Shown piece by piece: positions 1-8,847 of a stretch of DNA of 46,738 nt (position 1 is its first letter; each line of letters opens with the position of its first letter). Source of the stretch: Candidatus Dadabacteria bacterium. Its GTDB lineage: Bacteria > Desulfobacterota_D > UBA1144 > Nemesobacterales > UBA2774. The stretch is taken from NCBI GenBank assembly GCA_004356555.1, contig SMWY01000056.1, forward strand, positions 1 to 46,738. The letters are read 5' to 3'. A program made the position numbers and the translations under genes. A model generated the notes under the pieces. That model was not told the origin of the DNA and did no database searches. It saw nothing but the letters and a program-made list of their open reading frames with translations.

Positions 1-1271
1 AATTACAAGACCTTAAGAGTTCAGGTATGACAGATGATAGGTTACAGTCGATCGAAGATAAATTAAGCATTCTGGCTGAAGAAATAGACAATATTAAATC
101 TGCCTCAGTTGTTTCCGATCCTACCTACGAGCAGGTCTACGGGACGGCTCCGGCAGCATCAAAGGTTTATCTAAAAGATAAAGGGTTATCCATAGGTGGT
201 TACGGAGAGCTGCTCGTGGGTCAAGTTAAGGGGAATGAGGATAATGTAGTAGATGCTCAGAGAGTAGTACTCTATTTCGGGTATAAATTTACCGACAGGA
301 TAATTTTTAATTCTGAAATCGAGTTTGAGCATGGGACCACTTCTTCAAATCAGGACGGAAGTTCAGGCTCGGTATCTGTAGAGTTTGCCCTCCTAGATTT
401 TCTCCTCTGGCAAGAGCTTAACTTAAGAGCAGGGCTTTTACTTGCTCCTTTCGGCATAATAAACGAAGTGCATGAGCCTACGACTTTCTTCGGAGTATTC
501 AGACCCTCAGTTGAAACACAAATAATTCCCACAACATGGAGAGAAAATGGCTTGGGTGTTTTCGGAGATATCGATCTGGGAGCCGCAGGCTCGATAAATT
601 ATAGATCCTACGCAATGAACAGTTTTGACGCCCGAGGGTTTAGAGCCACAAATAACAGATCTCTTCGTATAAAAGGCTCACGCGCAAGATTTAATGACAT
701 TGCCTGGGTAAGCAGGGTGAATTATAAGCCGGTCCCGTATGTGGCTTTGGGAGCTTCCATATTTCTTGGCAACACAGGTCAGGATGAGGCGATCGATAAC
801 CCTGACTCACCATTTAACGGGGAGAAGTTCGGCGGTTTCTTCCAGATGTATGAGGCGGACTTGCAGCTTCAGTACAGAGGATTTGAAGCGAGAGGGCTTT
901 TTGTTTATACAACACTCGATGACGGTGCTAGGATAAATGCTTTAAACGATTTGGAAGGTGACGATTCCGTAGGCAGCGAACAGTGGGGATATTATGTTGT
1001 AGGAGCATATAATGTGCTCTCACTGGCTAATTTCACTAGTCAGTACGCGCAGTATTTGGCCCCTTTTATAAGGTGGGAACAGTATAATACTCAAGCGAAA
1101 GTGCCGGCAGGCTTTTTTAGAAACCCTGCTAATGACAGAGATGACCTGACAATCGGGCTTGACTATAAGCCGATTCCGAATGTTGTTATTAAAGCAGAGT
1201 ATCAAAGGCTCGATAATGAAGCCAATAATTCTCAGGATCAGTTTAATTTTGGACTTGGATATGTCTTTTAA
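1..1271 (+). CDS. Beta-barrel porin-like outer membrane protein, 5' end outside the window
   Basis: The reading frame is open from the first bases, so the ATG at position 27 is probably internal and the true start and signal peptide lie upstream. The visible N-terminus (LQDLKSSGMTDDRLQSIEDK, then more heptad-like sequence) looks like a short coiled coil, as in trimeric porins. From about residue 50 after that ATG the protein alternates short amphipathic strands (SIGGYGELLVG, VVLYFGYKFTDRIIFNSEIE), and it ends in an aromatic residue (GLGYVF), the usual C-terminal barrel signal. This resembles phosphate-selective porin O/P-like or DcaP-like barrels. It probably lets small solutes cross the outer membrane; the substrate is unknown. 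The FMN-binding gene begins 81 bases downstream, after a weak hairpin. Confidence 0.75.
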   Translation, partial: LQDLKSSGMTDDRLQSIEDKLSILAEEIDNIKSASVVSDPTYEQVYGTAPAASKVYLKDKGLSIGGYGELLVGQVKGNEDNVVDAQRVVLYFGYKFTDRIIFNSEIEFEHGTTSSNQDGSSGSVSVEFALLDFLLWQELNLRAGLLLAPFGIINEVHEPTTFFGVFRPSVETQIIPTTWRENGLGVFGDIDLGAAGSINYRSYAMNSFDARGFRATNNRSLRIKGSRARFNDIAWVSRVNYKPVPYVALGASIFLGNTGQDEAIDNPDSPFNGEKFGGFFQMYEADLQLQYRGFEARGLFVYTTLDDGARINALNDLEGDDSVGSEQWGYYVVGAYNVLSLANFTSQYAQYLAPFIRWEQYNTQAKVPAGFFRNPANDRDDLTIGLDYKPIPNVVIKAEYQRLDNEANNSQDQFNFGLGYVF

Positions 1272-1300
1272 GTCTGGTTAAATATAGTCCGCGAATTAGG

Positions 1301-1333
1301 GCGTAGGAATTCGTTTTCTACGCTATTTGTATT
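1301..1333 (+). terminator. Possible intrinsic terminator after the porin gene
   Basis: GCGTAG at 1301-1306 pairs with CTACGC at 1318-1323. Three further inner pairs (one G-U) close a small TTCGT loop. The sequence TATTTGTATTT follows. The T-run is interrupted, so this may only attenuate transcription into the FMN-binding gene. Confidence 0.4.
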
Positions 1334-1352
1334 TAATAAGGTAGCTTGAATT

Positions 1353-1907
1353 ATGAATAAGACGATAATAGCGTTATTAGTAATAACAATATATTCATTC
1401 ATCATGGTTTCTCCTTCAGAATCCAAAGTTTATATGAAAAGGGATGAAGCACTAAATACAGCCTTCCCTGATGCGGTTGAGATAGAGAGAAAAGAAATCT
1501 TTTTATCATCTGATCAATCTCAAACAATTGAGTCCCTCGCTTATTCTAAAAATGAGTCCAAACTATATATAATCTATGAGGCTAAAAATGGAGAGAAAAC
1601 TTTAGGTTATGCTATAATAGACACACATTTGCTAAGAACCAAGACCGAGACTGTAATGTTTGTAATCAACCCTGATGGGAGCTTAAGGCAAGCGGAAATA
1701 TTGGCATTTTTCGAACCGCAGGATTATCAAGCAGGAGAGAATTGGATAGAGCTTTTCGAGGGCAAAACTTTGGATGATACTCTAAGGGTAGGAAAAGATA
1801 TACCGAATATTACAGGGGCTACAATTACAGCAAATTCTTTGTCACAGGCGATAAGAAGAATACTGGCAGTATTTAAAGTGGCTTCGGATCAGGGACAGTT
1901 AAACTAA
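1353..1907 (+). CDS. Secreted FMN-binding protein (RnfG/NqrC-type flavin domain)
   Basis: This 184-residue protein has an N-terminal hydrophobic segment (residues 4-19) typical of a Sec signal peptide or anchor. Its C-terminal FMN-binding domain carries the motif DIPNITGATITANS at residues 149-162. In this family the Thr of the (S/T)GAT core, here Thr157, is covalently linked to FMN by the flavin transferase ApbE, as in RnfG and NqrC. It should therefore act as a one-electron flavin carrier on the outer face of the inner membrane. It lies 81 bases after the porin and 16 bases before a multi-helix membrane protein with clustered histidines, suggesting that the three work together. No apbE, Rnf or Nqr subunit is visible here. 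The domain call is firm; the electron-transfer partner is inference. Confidence 0.85.
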   Translation: MNKTIIALLVITIYSFIMVSPSESKVYMKRDEALNTAFPDAVEIERKEIFLSSDQSQTIESLAYSKNESKLYIIYEAKNGEKTLGYAIIDTHLLRTKTETVMFVINPDGSLRQAEILAFFEPQDYQAGENWIELFEGKTLDDTLRVGKDIPNITGATITANSLSQAIRRILAVFKVASDQGQLN

Positions 1908-1923
1908 CAGAGGATCGAATATA

Positions 1924-2418
1924 TTGCGTTTTTTCATCTCACCCGATATTAAAAAAAATACACTTCTAAAACTGATTGTGGCTTTTACAGTGCTTTTTTT
2001 TCTTTTCCTATGGATTACTAACCTTCTTTTGTATTTTCAAATAGGTTTTAGCTATGAGTCAGTTGTGGAGTATTACCTCGGCTCTGAGCAGGACTTCAGG
2101 CCACCGAGAAGTTATCTTGGAATGCTGGAAGAAGCCCATTTCCACTTCTTCGCAATGGCTATAATCCTTGTAACTTTAAATCATCTGATTCTATTTACAA
2201 AGATTGGCAACTTCTGGAAACTCCTGCTTATACTATCTTCGTATTTATCGGCGTTGGGCGATATAGCCGGGGGATGGCTTATACTATATGTAAGCCCCGA
2301 TTTTGCCTACTTAAAGATAGCATCGTTACTAGTTCTACAGGTTTCTCTAGCCGCTTTGATGATTATAGTTATATGGTTTCTTTACGGATATAGCGACCAT
2401 CAAGACAGCTATGGATAG
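1924..2418 (+). CDS. Four-helix membrane protein with clustered histidines, unknown function
   Basis: The TTG start is preceded by AGAGGA about eight bases upstream, and the gene lies 16 bases after the FMN-binding gene. The 164 residues form about four transmembrane helices (near 17-41, 70-92, 98-122 and 131-156). A roughly 28-residue loop after helix 1 contains a PPRSY motif. It leads into helix 2 with the pattern EEAHFHFFAMAII and then NHLIL, giving His72, His74 and His87. Histidines buried in helices are what a haem- or metal-binding cytochrome-like protein would show, and a membrane electron donor for the flavoprotein upstream would make sense. That is inference: I do not recognise a named family. 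It converges with the next gene, only 15 bases away. Confidence 0.7.
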   Translation: MRFFISPDIKKNTLLKLIVAFTVLFFLFLWITNLLLYFQIGFSYESVVEYYLGSEQDFRPPRSYLGMLEEAHFHFFAMAIILVTLNHLILFTKIGNFWKLLLILSSYLSALGDIAGGWLILYVSPDFAYLKIASLLVLQVSLAALMIIVIWFLYGYSDHQDSYG

Positions 2419-2433
2419 GCCTTTAATTTGAAA

Positions 2434-3720
2434 TTAAATTAGCTTGAGTTTTTTTCTGAGTTTACTCACGTCGTAATAAGGTTCTCCGCGGTTTCTAGCG
2501 TGTTCATAAATGACCTCAAGCTCATTTATCACGGAACTTAGCTTAACTCTTCCATCTTTAGTCTTTAAAGCTTGTTTAGGGGATTCGCCGTCCAGTATTT
2601 CAAGAGGCATGTTTAGCCATTTATCGTAGTGCTTATCTAGTTCTGAATCGAGTTCCTTCTTGTTTTTTACTCCAAGCGGATATTTCTTTAATTTTTTCGT
2701 TTCACTTATGTTCCTATCTATGAGCGTGTCCTGTTCTTTTATAGTGTCTTCCAAGTGTTTTATGAGCCCTTTGCATTCTTTCTCAATTTTAGATTTTGCT
2801 CTTGCAAGCATATCTACCGAATAGCATTCGATACGTAATTTAGTCTTTTCTATCTCAAGTATGCCGGTAATTTTATTTCTGCCTATTTTTTCCCAAGAGA
2901 ATATTCTAATTTCTTCGGTTTTATCGCTAATCTCTTTTAATGATTTAATTTTCTCGATATTCTTTATGCATTGTTCGTATTTGTCTACAAAATAATTTGC
3001 TATTGCCAGTATAAATTCATCACCTTCGGGCGTAACAAAATGCGGGTGGTTGGCAACATCCTCAATGTAATAACCAATCTGAAATCCCCAGTCTTTTAAA
3101 TACTCACTTTTAGTTTTTTGATTACCGTATAGTTTTTTATACTCTTTAAATTCTTGATCGAAAAATTCAGTAATTAGGTTTTTAAAAGTAGCCGGATAAA
3201 GTGAGACTATTCCTGAAAAGTAATTTTGATTCCCAATTTTAAGGGGTCTTGCTGCAATTATATCCTTACGTTTTATTTGCTTGGAAGATGCCCTGTCCAA
3301 AACTTCAAATACTTTTCCTGTAAATATATCTTTTATAACGCACTTTTCGCCGGACAGGACTTCTTCAACCTCAAAAAAGCTGTATATGCTTTTTATCCAG
3401 TCTTTTATTAGCCTCTTTTCAGCATCCGATAATTCCTTGCCCTCATCGATGTAAAATCTTTCTATTACCCTTTCTTCTGAATCCAGCAGCTTAAAGTCAT
3501 ATAAGAACCAATCCAAGAATTTCTCAAATGTTAGCTCATCTATCTCCTCTTCACTAATATCTTCACTTGTAAATTCAGGGTCATTCTTCCAAATATAAAA
3601 AGCTTCTCCGATTTGGGACTGCATCTCCGGACGCTCAGAATAATCTACCAATTTTTCCCTGAGTTCCTTTTCAGCCTGATCAAACTTGTATTGTGTAATA
3701 TCTACCACAGATTCAGTCAT
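2434..3720 (-). CDS. Uncharacterised protein with an MbcA/ParS-like (DUF2384-type) C-terminal domain
   Basis: This is a soluble, charged protein of 428 residues with no signal peptide or membrane helix. The first 330 residues are mostly helical and unfamiliar to me. A motif-rich stretch around WGFQIGYYIEDVANHPHF lies near the middle, followed by a probable helical region (KSKIEKECKGLIKHLEDTIK). The last 62 residues (from about 367) contain KWLNMPLEILDGESPKQALK followed by TKDGRVKLSSVI. This matches the W-L-N-x-P...LGG-x-(S/T)-P...A pattern of the Xre/MbcA/ParS toxin-binding domain, which is also found at the end of SEC-C-like proteins of unknown role. No RES-type toxin gene is adjacent, so I do not call it an antitoxin. 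It is transcribed divergently from hisD. Confidence 0.65.
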   Translation of the reverse strand: MTESVVDITQYKFDQAEKELREKLVDYSERPEMQSQIGEAFYIWKNDPEFTSEDISEEEIDELTFEKFLDWFLYDFKLLDSEERVIERFYIDEGKELSDAEKRLIKDWIKSIYSFFEVEEVLSGEKCVIKDIFTGKVFEVLDRASSKQIKRKDIIAARPLKIGNQNYFSGIVSLYPATFKNLITEFFDQEFKEYKKLYGNQKTKSEYLKDWGFQIGYYIEDVANHPHFVTPEGDEFILAIANYFVDKYEQCIKNIEKIKSLKEISDKTEEIRIFSWEKIGRNKITGILEIEKTKLRIECYSVDMLARAKSKIEKECKGLIKHLEDTIKEQDTLIDRNISETKKLKKYPLGVKNKKELDSELDKHYDKWLNMPLEILDGESPKQALKTKDGRVKLSSVINELEVIYEHARNRGEPYYDVSKLRKKLKLI

Positions 3721-3940
3721 CTTATTTTAAACTGCTCCTTAGTGTTAAATTTAATAATAGATTCTAACTTTTCAACTTATATCTCATTCTATTGTGCCAA
3801 ACTCACTTTCTAAAGAATATATTTTCATATATTAATATCCTTTTGAGATTTAGTTTACCGGAAATTAAGAAAACTGTGGGGATAATCCTCTAGTTATTCC
3901 CAAGCAACAAGTGTTCAGAGTAAATAGATCATAAATAACT

Positions 3941-3968
3941 TTTGAATATCGGTTTTCCGATGTATAAT
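3941..3968 (+). promoter_or_regulatory. Candidate sigma-70 promoter of hisD
   Basis: TTTGAA (3941-3946), a 16-base spacer and a perfect TATAAT (3963-3968). The -10 box ends only 11 bases before the hisD ATG and no Shine-Dalgarno sequence lies between, so the transcript would have almost no leader. Confidence 0.55.
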
Positions 3969-3979
3969 CCTTTCCCGTT

Positions 3980-5263
3980 ATGAAGATTGTACAAATTAAT
4001 ATAAAAAATTTACTAACCCAATTGAGCGGTCTTAGGAGGAGTTCTTCTCTTTCCGACCCTGAGCTGGAATCGTCTACAAAAAAAATTGTGGATGATGTAA
4101 AACGAAACGGTGACAAAGCTCTTTTTAAATATACAAAGAGGTTTGATAAGTTAGACCTCACCAAAAGAACTGTTAAGGTTAAGGCTCGTGAATTTGAGCG
4201 AGCGGAGTCGCTGGTATCTAAAGAATTAAGAGCTGATCTTATAAACGCGGCCAAAAGAATAAGAGAATTTCATAAACATAAACTCCCCGTAGAGAATATT
4301 TACAAAGACAAGCTCGGAAACGAGCTTGGATGGCTCATTCGGCCTATTGAAAGAGCGGGGTTATATGTTCCCGGCGGAAAAGCTTCTTATCCTTCAACTG
4401 TCTTGATGACTGCTATACCGGCTAAAGTAGCAGGCGTGGAGGAGCTAGTCCTAGTTACACCATGTCCTGGCGGTGAGCTAAATCCGACTGTCTTAGTAGC
4501 TGCCTCAATTGCCGGTGTGGATTCCATATATAAAGTAGGGGGGGCGCAGGCTGTTGCTGCTATGGCTTATGGTACTGAGTCGATTCCAAAGGTAGATAAG
4601 ATTGTAGGTCCCGGGAATATATATGTGACGATTGCAAAGAAGCTCGTATTCGGACAAGTGGATATTGATATGATAGCCGGGCCCAGTGAGGTTTTGATAA
4701 TATCGGACGGGAGTTCTCCCGTAAGCTGGGTGGCCGCTGATCTTTTGGCTCAGGCTGAGCATGATGAAATGGCTGTTCCTCTTCTCGTTACCGATTCCCG
4801 TGAGTTCGGAAAAGAGGTTCAGAAAGAAGTCTCACGTCAATTAAAATCGCTAAAAAGAAGAAACATAGCGAGCCAGGCTGTAAAAAGCCAGGGAAGGATA
4901 TTTATTGTAAAGAATATTGATGAGGCAGCTCAAGTTGCAAATGCTCTAGCGCCTGAACACTTGGAATTGTGTGTTAAAAATCCAAAAGCCCTTCTTAAGA
5001 AGATCAAGAACGCAGGTGCTATATTCTTAGGTTCCATGTCTACTGAGGCATTTGGTGATTATGTAGCCGGGCCAAGTCATGTTCTTCCTACGGGGGGAGC
5101 CGCAAGGTTTTCTTCACCGCTTAGCGTCTATGATTTTCTAAGAATGCCTAGCGTGATATCAATTTCGAAAAAGGGGTTTCAAAAACTAAGTGGCTGTGTT
5201 ATGAACCTCGCCTATAGCGAAGGGCTTGAAGCTCATGCTCTATCCGTAAAAGTGAGGAATTAA
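3980..5263 (+). CDS. hisD: Histidinol dehydrogenase
   Basis: HisD is a zinc enzyme that carries out the last two NAD-dependent oxidations of histidine biosynthesis, histidinol to histidine, in the cytoplasm. The 427-residue length is normal. Clear family segments are the N-terminal SDPELESSTKKIVDDV, PGGKASYPSTVLMTAIPAKV, GGAQAVAAMAYGT, VGPGNIYV and IAGPSEVLI, the zinc-binding LLAQAEHDE and the catalytic LAPEHLEL. The ATG at 3980 matches the usual HisD N-terminus although no ribosome binding site precedes it; a TATAAT box ends 11 bases upstream. hisC follows after 55 bases, so the two are probably co-transcribed. No other his gene is in the window. Confidence 0.96.
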   Translation: MKIVQINIKNLLTQLSGLRRSSSLSDPELESSTKKIVDDVKRNGDKALFKYTKRFDKLDLTKRTVKVKAREFERAESLVSKELRADLINAAKRIREFHKHKLPVENIYKDKLGNELGWLIRPIERAGLYVPGGKASYPSTVLMTAIPAKVAGVEELVLVTPCPGGELNPTVLVAASIAGVDSIYKVGGAQAVAAMAYGTESIPKVDKIVGPGNIYVTIAKKLVFGQVDIDMIAGPSEVLIISDGSSPVSWVAADLLAQAEHDEMAVPLLVTDSREFGKEVQKEVSRQLKSLKRRNIASQAVKSQGRIFIVKNIDEAAQVANALAPEHLELCVKNPKALLKKIKNAGAIFLGSMSTEAFGDYVAGPSHVLPTGGAARFSSPLSVYDFLRMPSVISISKKGFQKLSGCVMNLAYSEGLEAHALSVKVRN

Positions 5264-5318
5264 GCGCTATCTACGGGAAACCATAAGTAGTGCATAAACA
5301 TATATATGGTTAAATAAA

Positions 5319-6419
5319 ATGACTTCTAAAGATAAAAAATCACAACCCAATGACTCAAACATTATAGAGTCAAGGGTTAGTCAGAAAATTCGGGATATAT
5401 CCCCTTATTCGGTCCCACATTTCAATTGTAAAGTTAGACTAGACGGTAATGAAAGCCCTTTTTCCCTTACAAAGGAAGTGCAAGAGAAAGTAGATAGGGC
5501 TATAAAAGAAATTGATATTAACAGATATCCGGATCCCGAGGCAAAGAGATTGATTGAGATAATATCCAGAGTCTGTGATTTTCCTAAAGAGGGGATTCTA
5601 TTGGGAAACGGATCAGATGAGCTCATAGGGATGCTGATTACAACCTTCTCAAACGGTACAGGAAGGGTTCTGTGTCCAACGCCTACTTTTTCCATGTACA
5701 GACTTGCGGGATTGGCTATGGGAGCGGATATTGTAGAAACTGCGTTAGATGAGAACTTCGATATAGATCTGGATGAAACTATTAGTATGATCGAAAACAA
5801 CGATCCAGATTTGATATTCCTGGCTTCTCCTAATAATCCTACAGGGAACATGTACTCTGCCGATAAAATAGCGGAGATCATAAGCGTAGCAAAGGGGATT
5901 GTCGTTGTGGATGAGGCATATTCTGATTTTAGCGGGTATACGTTCCTGCCGTTGGTAAAGGAGTGTGAGAACCTTGTAATACTAAAGACCTTATCGAAAG
6001 TTGGATTTGCGGGACTTAGGATAGGGAAGCTCTTTGCAAGGGATAATCTTGTAAACGAGATAAACAAAGTCCGTTATCCCTACAATATCAATTCGCTAAG
6101 CCAAGTGGTGGCAGAGGTAGTGCTTGAAAACCACGAATTCGTGACGGAAAACATTCAACTTATAATTAGAGAAAGGGATCGCATTTATAAGGCCTTATCA
6201 TCTCTAGAGCAGATAAAGGCTTATCCAAGTGATGCGAATTTTATATTTTTTAGAGTAGATGACGCGGATTCTATATTTAGTAAACTAGTAGAGAAGGATA
6301 TTCTTATAAGGAATTTTAATAGGCCTGGAATACTCAGCAACTCTATGCGTGTAACAATAGGCACACCTGAAGAGAATGATGCTTTCCTAAGTGCCTTAGG
6401 TGAAATCTTTTCCTCTTAG
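5319..6419 (+). CDS. hisC: Histidinol-phosphate aminotransferase
   Basis: This is a fold-type I PLP enzyme of 366 residues that converts imidazole-acetol phosphate and glutamate to histidinol phosphate. Visible motifs include LDGNESPF (41-48), GNGSDELI (96-103), the PLP-contacting SPNNPTGN (170-177), VVDEAYSDF (197-204) and the lysine loop LKTLSKVGFAGLRIG with Lys227 as the Schiff-base residue. The first 25 residues (MTSKDKKSQPNDSN...) are a polar extension not needed for the fold, and no strong ribosome binding site marks the ATG, so the true start could be slightly downstream. It follows hisD directly. Its last 24 bases overlap the end of lnt on the other strand. Confidence 0.93.
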   Translation: MTSKDKKSQPNDSNIIESRVSQKIRDISPYSVPHFNCKVRLDGNESPFSLTKEVQEKVDRAIKEIDINRYPDPEAKRLIEIISRVCDFPKEGILLGNGSDELIGMLITTFSNGTGRVLCPTPTFSMYRLAGLAMGADIVETALDENFDIDLDETISMIENNDPDLIFLASPNNPTGNMYSADKIAEIISVAKGIVVVDEAYSDFSGYTFLPLVKECENLVILKTLSKVGFAGLRIGKLFARDNLVNEINKVRYPYNINSLSQVVAEVVLENHEFVTENIQLIIRERDRIYKALSSLEQIKAYPSDANFIFFRVDDADSIFSKLVEKDILIRNFNRPGILSNSMRVTIGTPEENDAFLSALGEIFSS

Positions 6420-7958
6420 TTTTACAACTACTGCAAAACCAATCCAGAAGACTGAACATGCAATAGGGAAGATATCTCCTATTCTTGTATAGAGAGTTTT
6501 TCCCCCATTCATGAGACTTACTTCTCCCTCCAGGTTTGTTTGTACAAAGTTATCTGTCCTGTCTACCACTCTTCCCACAGGGTCGATAATTGCGCTTATA
6601 CCTGTGTTTGTCGACCTAAGCAGATACTTTCTGGTTTCTACTGCTCTGGGGATTGAAATAAATAAGTGCTGGTAGGGCGCTATAGTCTTGCCGAACCATG
6701 CATCGTTTGTGATATTGACAATTAGATTCGCCCCTTTATTCACAAACTGCCTGCTAAATGACGGGATAATGTCCTCATAACATATGAGGGGGGCTATTTT
6801 AGCCCCTTTTTCTTTAATCTCGAAGAGATCAAGTTTGTCTCCGGGCGTGAAATCCCCTGAAGCGGGGCTGATGTTTTTAATTGCAGGGATATATTTTGCA
6901 AACGGAAGATACTCGCCGAATAAGAGGAGTTTAATTTTATGGTATCGGCCCAATATGATACCGTTTGAGTCAGTGAAGAAAGCAGTGTTGTATTTTATTA
7001 TATTTTCATCCGTTAGGATTTCCGAATTCGGATCGGTAGGTGTAAAAGACATCCCGCCCACAATAAAATATTTACCCTCCATTTCGGGCACTCCTAATTC
7101 ATCCCTTACTATAAGATAGTCTGAGGAGTTTGAGAACCAAGCCTGGATTGAGGTTTCAGGCCAGATGATCAGATCAGCTGACTTAAGGTCTTCTGACATC
7201 TCTTTATGTCGGTCGGTAACTGTTTTTTCCTGGTTCTCGGTTTTTTCCAGGAAATCAAAATTAGCCTGCACCATTCCTATTTTAAGTTTGGGGGACTGAG
7301 ATATCTCTACATCAACCTGAGCAATTCTGAAATATCCGTATGCAAGTATTGATACCAGTAGTATGAATGATAGTAAGATTTCCCCACCAGGCAGAAGCGC
7401 GTTTAGTTTAAATCTTTTGATTGCCCTCATTAATGTGACATTTATGACGACAATTATGAAGCTAAGGACGTATATACCTAACAGGTCATAGACCTGAATA
7501 ACGGGTAGAAAGTCTGCCTGGGAATTTGTAATACCGTAGGGAAATAGGAACGGGAAGAGATATTCAATTGATGTCCAAATTGATGCTATAAGTAGTACCG
7601 AAAGAACGCCGGGTTTTCTAAACAATCCGAGTCTGGTGGTTGCATATGAAAATATGCCAAAAGAAAGACCGGCAAAGGCGCTCAAAAATATGATAAATAT
7701 GAAGCTTATGATAATTGAAAACCCGCCGAATCTAGCGAGGGTTCCTATTAACCAGTAGGTTCCGATAAAGTTTCCAATTGTTCCCGCCAGAAGGCCGAGC
7801 TTGAATGCGTCTCTTGGGGATTTTTTAACTATTGCCCAAAATAGCGGTATCAAAAGAATCCAGGCAAGAATTCCTGAATACGGGACCATAAAAGTAAGTG
7901 GATATAACACACCGGTCAGTGCAGAGAGAGCTAGATCGGACTTTTTAATCTCAGACAT
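6396..7958 (-). CDS. lnt: Apolipoprotein N-acyltransferase
   Basis: Lnt adds the third acyl chain to the N-terminal cysteine of lipoproteins at the periplasmic face of the inner membrane. The protein is 520 residues, as usual. About 200 N-terminal residues form several transmembrane helices (for example GLLAGTIGNFIGTYWLIGTL). A nitrilase-type domain and a final C-terminal helix follow. The catalytic triad is visible: Glu268 in LIIWPETS, the lysine region HKIKLLLFGEYLPF (about residue 341) and Cys393 in PLICYEDI. The usual LVPFGEY is LLLFGEY here, a mild deviation. It lies 85 bases downstream of lgt on the same strand. The WG-repeat lipoprotein at 36.7 kb is a likely substrate. Confidence 0.95.
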   Translation of the reverse strand: MSEIKKSDLALSALTGVLYPLTFMVPYSGILAWILLIPLFWAIVKKSPRDAFKLGLLAGTIGNFIGTYWLIGTLARFGGFSIIISFIFIIFLSAFAGLSFGIFSYATTRLGLFRKPGVLSVLLIASIWTSIEYLFPFLFPYGITNSQADFLPVIQVYDLLGIYVLSFIIVVINVTLMRAIKRFKLNALLPGGEILLSFILLVSILAYGYFRIAQVDVEISQSPKLKIGMVQANFDFLEKTENQEKTVTDRHKEMSEDLKSADLIIWPETSIQAWFSNSSDYLIVRDELGVPEMEGKYFIVGGMSFTPTDPNSEILTDENIIKYNTAFFTDSNGIILGRYHKIKLLLFGEYLPFAKYIPAIKNISPASGDFTPGDKLDLFEIKEKGAKIAPLICYEDIIPSFSRQFVNKGANLIVNITNDAWFGKTIAPYQHLFISIPRAVETRKYLLRSTNTGISAIIDPVGRVVDRTDNFVQTNLEGEVSLMNGGKTLYTRIGDIFPIACSVFWIGFAVVVKLRGKDFT

Positions 7959-8043
7959 GGTGCTTAAACATACCCAAGCACAGTGAGTTGGGAAAGATGC
8001 ATTTTTCTAAGGGAAATTAAGAGGCCATTATTAAGCTCATTAT

Positions 8044-8847
8044 CTATGCTTTTCTCTTTCTTCTGGATTTTTTAGGTGGATCAGGAGCCTCGGTAATTTC
8101 ACCTGAACTAGTAAAAGTATATAACTTAACTGCTCCTGCTACGATTAATCCAAGTGCTATAACCTGAGCTATTGAAAGGTTGGGGATAGGGCTAGGAGTC
8201 GTGTTTCTAAGAAACTCTATAAAGAACCTCTCAAATCCTGAAATAATCAAATAGATTGAAAAAAGCCATCCGGCTGGTCTTACTTTGGTTCTAATTTTCC
8301 ATATGTATAAAAAGGCTATAAACATAATTATTATTTCATAGAGCTGTGTGGGGTGGACAGCCTCGGTTGTTGGTGGAAGGCCATTGGGAAATGCTATAGC
8401 CCAGGGTAGGTTTGACGGCACCCCGTAGTCATCACCTACCAATAGACACCCTATTCTCCCAATGGAATACGCTAATGCTGCTGCAGGGGCGGTTAGGTCT
8501 CCTATTATCCACATACTGATCTTGTTTCTCCGGGCAATTAACCAGACTATTACAAAAGCTCCGATAAAGCCCCCGTAGAATGTAAGGCCGCCGCGGGATA
8601 AAAGATGAGTCAACGGATGTCTGATTAACTCTCCAAGCGGTACGTTTTCTAATAGATAGAGTAGTTTTGCTCCTACGATCCCGCCGATCATGGTAGCAAG
8701 GAACATATTGCTTATAACTTTTTCGTTTAGTTTTTTTCTCGTTGTTTCAAGGGATATAAGCCAATAGCCTGCTAAAAAGCAAAGAGCCATCATTATGCCG
8801 AATGAAGAGATGGTGAAGTCGCCTATTTTTATGAGTTCAGGATACAT
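8044..8847 (-). CDS. lgt: Prolipoprotein diacylglyceryl transferase
   Basis: Lgt transfers diacylglycerol from phosphatidylglycerol to the lipobox cysteine of prolipoproteins, the first step of lipoprotein maturation. The 267-residue protein has about seven hydrophobic helices. Family motifs are GGIVGAKLLYLLENV, GGLTFYGGFIGA, the signature YSIGRIGCLLVGDDYG, and HPTQLYE. The C-terminus is a basic tail (PPKKSRRKRKA). Its ATG directly abuts the stop codon of a small upstream membrane-protein gene (TAA then ATG), implying translational coupling. lnt follows on the same strand, so the first and last steps of lipoprotein maturation are side by side. Confidence 0.95.
   Translation of the reverse strand: MYPELIKIGDFTISSFGIMMALCFLAGYWLISLETTRKKLNEKVISNMFLATMIGGIVGAKLLYLLENVPLGELIRHPLTHLLSRGGLTFYGGFIGAFVIVWLIARRNKISMWIIGDLTAPAAALAYSIGRIGCLLVGDDYGVPSNLPWAIAFPNGLPPTTEAVHPTQLYEIIIMFIAFLYIWKIRTKVRPAGWLFSIYLIISGFERFFIEFLRNTTPSPIPNLSIAQVIALGLIVAGAVKLYTFTSSGEITEAPDPPKKSRRKRKA

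Noticed and set aside
2422..2438. TTTAATTT/AAATTAAA palindrome between two convergent gene ends
   Set aside because: Stem is only A/T with no T-run, so I do not call a terminator.
5405..6067. 220-codon frame opposite hisC
   Set aside because: Ser/Ile/Leu-rich product with no motif; the plus-strand hisC motifs are complete.
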